Shown here: positions 59,501 through 64,000 of the stretch, piece by piece
Position numbering within the stretch: position 1 is the first letter of the stretch
Layout: every line of letters starts with the position of its first letter
NCBI GenBank assembly: GCA_016794785.1
Contig: JAEUHC010000013.1
Coordinates: forward strand, 517,905 to 581,904
Length of the DNA stretch: 64,000 nucleotides
Direction of reading: 5' to 3'
DNA from: Opitutaceae bacterium
GTDB lineage: Bacteria; Verrucomicrobiota; Verrucomicrobiia; Opitutales; Opitutaceae
Notes under the pieces: generated by a model
What the model was told of the DNA's origin: nothing
The model's input: the letters and a program-made list of their open reading frames with translations, nothing else
The model's database searches: none
Made by a program: the position numbers and the translations under genes

Positions 59501-62500
59501 CCCAGGATCCGCCGCAGGCTGTCGAGGTCGAGGATGTTGGCCAGCGACTCCTCCTGCACGACGGCGGCGGCGAGGGCGGCCTTGTCACGCTGCATCGCGC
59601 GGATTTTTTCCTCCACGGTGTGCTCGGCCAGCAGGCGATACGCGACGACCGGCTCGGTCTGGCCGATGCGGTGCGTGCGGTCGATCGCTTGCGCCTCGGC
59701 GGCGGGGTTCCACCACGGGTCGTAGAGGATCACATAGCTCGCGGCGGTGAGGTTGAGGCCGAAGCCGGCGGCCTTCAGCGAGAGGAGGAAAACGGTCTTG
59801 GTCTCGTCGCGCTGAAATTGCGCGACGAGCTCCGCACGGTTTTCCGTCGAACCCGTGATCATGAGGTGGCCGATGTTCTCGGCGACGAGGCGGCCGCGGA
59901 TGATTTCCAGCATCTCGACGAACTGGCTGAAGACGAGGACCTGGTGCCCCTCGTCGCGCAGCTCCTCGAGGCGCTCGAGCAGGGCCTCGAGTTTGGCGCT
60001 CGGCAAATCGCGGTGCGCGGGATCGACGAGCGCGGGGTGGCAGCAGATCTGGCGGAGGCGGAGGAGGCTGGAGAGGACGTTGAAGCGCACGGCGGCGAGC
60101 GCCTGGGGCGAATCGACGCCGAGGAGCTGGGCGCGGGCGCGCTTCAGCTCGGCGTCGTAGAGCACGCGCTGCTCGCCCTCGAGCTCGACGATCAGATCGT
60201 CCTCGGTGCGCGAGGGCAGCTCGGGGGCGGCCTGGGCCTTGGTGCGGCGGAGGAGGAAGTGGCGCACGCGGCGATGGAGGCGCGCATGGGTCTCGGGGTT
60301 GAGATCGGTGTAGTGCCGGCGAAACGCCGCCTGTGGCCCGAGCAGGCCGGGCTGCGCAAAGGCGAAGAGGCTCCACAGATCCGTGAGGCGGTTCTCGATC
60401 GGCGTGCCGGTCAGCACGAGGCGATGCTGGCTCGGCAGGCCGCGCGCGACGGTGGCGACCTGGCTGCCGGGGTTCTTGATGAACTGGCCTTCATCGAGCA
60501 CGACCACATCCCAAGGCTGCGCCTGGAACCATGCGGCGTTGAGCCGGAGCTGCGTGTAATTGGCGACCGTGAGCTGCGCTCCGGCCAGCGCGGACGCGGA
60601 GCCGAGGCGGAGGGGATCGAAGGCCGCGGCGTGCAGGTCGGGCGCGAAGCGCTCGGTCTCGGCGAGCCAGCCGTGCGTGACGCTCTTGGGGCACACGACG
60701 AGGGCGCGCAACGGGCCGGCGCCGGGCGAGCGATTCTCCGCGAGGTGCAACAGCCAGGCGAGGGTCTGCACGGTTTTGCCGAGGCCCATGTCGTCGGCCA
60801 AAATTCCGCCGAGGCCGAGCGCGGCGTGATGCGCGAGAAAGTGGTAGCCCTCGATCTGGTAGGGCCGCAGCGTGGCGCGGAGGCCCGCGGGCAGGGGCGG
60901 CGGAGGTTGGGCGGCAAAGGCCGCGGCCCGCGCGCGCAGGGTGGCGGCGATCTGCGCGTCGCGCTCGGCGAAGAAGTCCGCCTGCGCGGCCAGCTGCATC
61001 GCGTGCAGGCGGTGCGTGCGCGGCTTGCCGTCGGCGAGGACATCCGCGGCGTCGAGCCCGAGGCGATCAAGCGCGTCGCCGGTGGCGCCGGATGCGTCGC
61101 CTTTCTCGAGTTCGATGCGGCGCCAGCCGTGGCGCGGGAGGCTCACCCACTTGCCGCGCGCCTTCATGAGCAGGGCGATTTCCTCGGTGGAGAGCTTGGT
61201 GTCGGAGACGCGGAGCTTGACCGTGAGGTTGAACCAATCGCGACCCGCGGCCTCGGCCGGCGCCGCCGCGATCTCCACGTGCGCGAGCACGGGCGCCTCG
61301 AGCAGATGCCCGAGACCGGGAGCGACGTCCACCTTCAGCCCCGGGGGCAGCGTGGCGTGCCAGGCGATGAACGCATCCGGAAAATCCGGGCCGGTGTCGC
61401 GGCCCCACGCGGCCTCGTTTTCGCGCCAAGCGAGGTCAAACGCCGCGAGCCGCGGGCTCGCTGCCTGCGCCGCCGCGAGATCGAACTCCAGCAGCGGCTC
61501 GCTCGCGCGCCGGAGCGGCGGGGCGCCGCGCGGCGTCCACTGCCAGCCGCCCGGCGTCCAGTGCTGCTCGATCGGGTGATCGTCGGCGCGGGCGAGGAGC
61601 TGCGCGCGAAATTCCAGCGAGTCGGGATCATCGGGCGGTGAAGTGAGCCAGCACTTGAGCAGCGGGCGGAGCGCGAGGCGGCGGACGTTGCTCTCCAGCT
61701 CCGCCGGCAGGCGGAGGCCGGCGGAGCGGAGCTTGGTCATCAGCCGCGAGTCGCCGAGCGCGGCGGTGGGCAGCGGCGCATCCGGCACGGGCGGCGGGCC
61801 GCGCCAGACGTGGTTTTCAAAATAGTAGAGCGGCTCGGGGCGCAGCGTGACGAGCGTGGCGCGCGCCGCGGATCGGCCATCGGGCGTCACGAGTCTCAAC
61901 TCCAACCGATCGCGGGCGGTCGCCGAGACGCTCGCCTCGAGGGCGAGGGCCTGCGGTTCGACGACGAGCGGCTGGCCGTCGGGCAGGACGATGGCGCCGC
62001 GCGCGGCGCGTGTGCGGAAAAGATTGGCCGTGGCGTCCATCGGCAGGGCTTGCCGCAGCGTCGGGGCCTGAAAAGCCGGGCTGCACTCGGCGGCGAGCGC
62101 GAGGCCGAGCGCGGCCTCGGCCGGCGCGAGGTGCTCAAAGTCCGCGGGCCGCGCCCCGGCCAGCGTGGCGAACCAGCGCTGCGGCGGTGAGCGCCAGCGC
62201 CCGCCGGCAATCGACCGCACCTCGATCGCGAGCCCGCCCTCGGGCCGCACGCGGGCGCGCAGCCCGGCGACGTCGCTGAGCGCCGGGTGCGTCGAACCCG
62301 TGCCGGCGGCGGGCTCCCCGGTGTCGGCGAGCGCACGTTGCCACGCGGCCAGTTCCTTCTGCACGAGGTTGTGCTCGATGGCGGCGGGGATGGGGCCGGT
62401 GTCGGTGAGCGGCCGGAAAACCTCCGGAATCGGGCGGTCCGCCAGCTCGTAGTCGTGCGCGATGAACTGCCACAGCGCCCACGGATCGGCCGGCGCGCTC

Positions 62501-63117
62501 GCGCGATCCCACCAGCCGGCGAAGGCCGGGGCGTAGAGCGGCGCCCCCGGCGTCGGCGTGTGCTCGAAGCCGTGGCGCAGGATCGTGCCGGGGTAGAGCG
62601 TGCCGTGCGACTGGGCGAATTCGGCGAAGAGCGCCGCGAGGTTGCCGAGTTGGTTCAGCTCCGCGGCGGTGAGCGCGCGACCGAGTTTTTTGGCAAGCAC
62701 GGGGCTCCATTTGGCCGTGAAGGCGTTTTTCTCCGGCGGCGGAGGCGGCTCGGCCGGCGCCGGCGTGGCGGGCGCGACCTCCACCTCGGCGGGCGCGGGC
62801 GCCTCGACCTCGGCGATCCATGCGAGGCCGGCGGCGTAGGCGTGCTTGCAATCATCCTTGCGCGGGCACGAGCAGCGCGAACTCCAGCGGCCGCGCGTCA
62901 GAAACAGCGTCACGCCGTAGAGCTCGGAGCCGATGACGCGCGCCTCGACATAGTGGTCCGCCCCCGCCCAGACGCGGCGCACCTGCTTGCTCTCGAAATA
63001 CGCCGCGCCGCGCTCGCGCGCGTGCGGCGGCAGCGCGGCCAGCCACGCGCGCAGGGCCGCCAGCGCCTCGGGCGTCTGGACACTGCGCACGATGGGCGAG
63101 CGGAATTTGGCAGCCAC
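59497..63117 (-). CDS. SWIM zinc-finger SNF2-family helicase
   Basis: A 1206-residue DNA-dependent ATPase. The SWIM finger CxCxnCxH is C82, C84, C90 and H92 ('CSCPRKDDCKH'). Mid-protein regions (about 150-740) are Ala/Pro-rich and of unknown fold. The SNF2 core has Walker A 'ADDMGLGKTVQTL' near residue 770, 'VVLDEGQFIKNPGS' (DEGQ box) near 872, 'LTGTPIENRLTDLWSLFAFA', and helicase motif VI 'IDRTHRIGQ' near 1142. It probably remodels DNA-protein complexes or transcription. The start is GTG 63117 because no in-frame ATG lies closer to the conserved N-terminus. Confidence 0.9.
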   Translation of the reverse strand: MAAKFRSPIVRSVQTPEALAALRAWLAALPPHARERGAAYFESKQVRRVWAGADHYVEARVIGSELYGVTLFLTRGRWSSRCSCPRKDDCKHAYAAGLAWIAEVEAPAPAEVEVAPATPAPAEPPPPPEKNAFTAKWSPVLAKKLGRALTAAELNQLGNLAALFAEFAQSHGTLYPGTILRHGFEHTPTPGAPLYAPAFAGWWDRASAPADPWALWQFIAHDYELADRPIPEVFRPLTDTGPIPAAIEHNLVQKELAAWQRALADTGEPAAGTGSTHPALSDVAGLRARVRPEGGLAIEVRSIAGGRWRSPPQRWFATLAGARPADFEHLAPAEAALGLALAAECSPAFQAPTLRQALPMDATANLFRTRAARGAIVLPDGQPLVVEPQALALEASVSATARDRLELRLVTPDGRSAARATLVTLRPEPLYYFENHVWRGPPPVPDAPLPTAALGDSRLMTKLRSAGLRLPAELESNVRRLALRPLLKCWLTSPPDDPDSLEFRAQLLARADDHPIEQHWTPGGWQWTPRGAPPLRRASEPLLEFDLAAAQAASPRLAAFDLAWRENEAAWGRDTGPDFPDAFIAWHATLPPGLKVDVAPGLGHLLEAPVLAHVEIAAAPAEAAGRDWFNLTVKLRVSDTKLSTEEIALLMKARGKWVSLPRHGWRRIELEKGDASGATGDALDRLGLDAADVLADGKPRTHRLHAMQLAAQADFFAERDAQIAATLRARAAAFAAQPPPPLPAGLRATLRPYQIEGYHFLAHHAALGLGGILADDMGLGKTVQTLAWLLHLAENRSPGAGPLRALVVCPKSVTHGWLAETERFAPDLHAAAFDPLRLGSASALAGAQLTVANYTQLRLNAAWFQAQPWDVVVLDEGQFIKNPGSQVATVARGLPSQHRLVLTGTPIENRLTDLWSLFAFAQPGLLGPQAAFRRHYTDLNPETHARLHRRVRHFLLRRTKAQAAPELPSRTEDDLIVELEGEQRVLYDAELKRARAQLLGVDSPQALAAVRFNVLSSLLRLRQICCHPALVDPAHRDLPSAKLEALLERLEELRDEGHQVLVFSQFVEMLEIIRGRLVAENIGHLMITGSTENRAELVAQFQRDETKTVFLLSLKAAGFGLNLTAASYVILYDPWWNPAAEAQAIDRTHRIGQTEPVVAYRLLAEHTVEEKIRAMQRDKAALAAAVVQEESLANILDLDSLRRILG

Positions 63118-63160
63118 GGTGGGCGGGAGGAGGAGCGCGCCGGGAGCGGCGCGCGCGGCC

Positions 63161-64000
63161 TCAGTAAACCTGCTCCTCGAGCAGCGCGAAGAGCTCGGCC
63201 TCGGTGATGCGTTTTTGCGCCATCGAGTCGCGCTCGCGGAGTGTGAACGTGTCGCCCGGCTTCTCGACCGTGTCAAAGTCGATCGTCACGCACCATGGCG
63301 TGCCGATCTCGTCCTGGCGGCGGTAGCGTTTGCCGATGTTGCCGCCGTCGTCGTAGAACACCGCGTAGCGGCGCTGCAGTTTCTTGTAGAGATCGTGGGC
63401 GCGCTTCGTCAGCGCCTCCTTGTTTTTCAGGAGCGGGAGCACGGCGACCTTCACCGGCGCGATGCGCGGCGAGAGGCGGAGCACGGTGCGTTTCTCGACG
63501 TTGCCCTTCTCGTCCTTCACGTCCTCCTCCGCGTAGCCGGCGCAAAGGACGGCGAGCAAAATGCGGTCGACGCCCACAGCGGGCTCGATCACGTGCGGGA
63601 CGAATTTCTTCTTCGTGGCCTCGTCGAAGACCTCCTGCGGCTTGCCGGACGCCTGCGCGTGCTGGCCGAGGTCGTAGTTGCCGCGGGCGGCGATGCCCCA
63701 CAGCTCCTGCACGCCGAAAGGATACTTGAACATGATGTCCACGGTGCCCTTGGAGTAGAACGCGAGCTTCTCCTTCGGGTGCGCGTAGAGCGAGAGGTGC
63801 GACTCGGGCAGGCCGACGGAGATGAGCCACTGGCGGCACCACTCGATCCACTCCTGGTGGCACTTGTCCCAGTCGGCGTCCTCGTGGATGAAGTATTCCA
63901 TCTCCATCTGCTCGAACTCGCGCGAGCGGAAGATGAAGTTGCGCGGCGTGATCTCGTTGCGAAACGACTTGCCGATTTGCGCGATGCCGAAGGGCAGCTT
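63161..64000 (-). CDS. glyS: Glycyl-tRNA synthetase, C-terminal part (window cuts the gene)
   Basis: Charges tRNA-Gly. This is the alpha2-type (eukaryote-like, single-chain) class II enzyme, seen from '[20 protein letters not shown]' at the window edge (motif 2 region). '[10 protein letters not shown]' and '[20 protein letters not shown]' follow, then '[17 protein letters not shown]' (motif 3). The anticodon-binding domain '[16 protein letters not shown]' and '[20 protein letters not shown]' is complete. The start of the gene is beyond base 64000. The stop is 43 bases from the SNF2 GTG, so the two may be co-transcribed. Confidence 0.96.
   Translation of the reverse strand, partial: KLPFGIAQIGKSFRNEITPRNFIFRSREFEQMEMEYFIHEDADWDKCHQEWIEWCRQWLISVGLPESHLSLYAHPKEKLAFYSKGTVDIMFKYPFGVQELWGIAARGNYDLGQHAQASGKPQEVFDEATKKKFVPHVIEPAVGVDRILLAVLCAGYAEEDVKDEKGNVEKRTVLRLSPRIAPVKVAVLPLLKNKEALTKRAHDLYKKLQRRYAVFYDDGGNIGKRYRRQDEIGTPWCVTIDFDTVEKPGDTFTLRERDSMAQKRITEAELFALLEEQVY

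Noticed and set aside
1..64000. CRISPR arrays, tRNA or rRNA genes, transposase genes
   Set aside because: No regularly spaced direct repeats, no cloverleaf-type GGTTCGAATCC arm in context and no transposase motifs were seen on either strand.

Overview
The window is a very G+C-rich bacterial chromosome segment. Its best fit is the phylum Verrucomicrobiota, family Opitutaceae. This is an inference from gene content: three large TonB-dependent receptors of the type abundant there (one with 'SPFVVEE' and one with 'SAFEVRAEDD' before the plug), a DUF1080 glycan protein, NamZ and AmpG sugar-recycling genes, a cytochrome b fused to a di-haem cytochrome c, and hairpin repeats at many gene ends. No rRNA, tRNA, CRISPR array, transposase or integrase gene was found.

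Layout. 1-573: the end of feoB and its small Cys-rich partner (ferrous iron uptake). 611-11645: an amino-sugar and peptidoglycan-fragment region with nagB, an MFS carrier, a TonB receptor, NagZ-type hexosaminidase, an AmpG-like permease with an unusual periplasmic insert, NamZ-type exo-muramidase and a lipoprotein amidase. 11979-18999: a HEAT-repeat protein, 6-phosphogluconate dehydrogenase, a bactofilin-like/RDD membrane fusion, a small membrane protein and an ECF sigma factor. 19156-27323: mostly exported proteins (YCII/SnoaL-like, DUF1223, DUF1080, PQQ-propeller, Tat phosphoesterase) and a second TonB receptor. 27595-37054: an STT3-like membrane protein, then molybdenum-cofactor genes moaE, moaD, moaC, moeA and divergent moaA, with a 1074-residue restriction-modification enzyme between moaE and moaD.

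37068-45101: housekeeping and metabolism, with dnaN, pssA coupled to a RelE-like protein, an EF-hand protein, threonine dehydratase, a DUF2007 protein, an alkaline-phosphatase-fold enzyme and inositol-2-dehydrogenase. 45102-46664: a small accessory island with an integron-cassette-like gene flanked by GTTAGGC/GCCTAAC, a DUF433/DUF5615 toxin-antitoxin pair, a GNAT remnant and an orphan ribbon-helix-helix protein. 46737-51820: a secreted unknown, a GNAT acetyltransferase, a Rieske/cytochrome b-c complex, a DUF4202 protein and a Cys-cluster protein. 51958-57258: a third TonB receptor, then a GbsR/MarR regulator with two matching operators (TTTCTG-N6-CAGAAA) in front of a membrane operon containing a wax-synthase-like MBOAT protein. 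57277-64000: a DUF2959 lipoprotein, an atypical nucleoside hydrolase, a SWIM-SNF2 helicase and the C-terminal part of glycyl-tRNA synthetase.

A recurring feature is a set of G+C-rich inverted repeats, several with GTAGG/CCTAC outer ends, placed at or within about 20 bases of gene ends. Three supply the stop codon of the gene they follow, and one sits in frame inside a membrane-protein gene. The strongest candidates for undescribed biology are the operator-controlled MBOAT operon, the AmpG-like permease with a beta-sandwich insert, the restriction enzyme embedded in the moa cluster, the orphan cassette and the stop-codon-associated repeats.
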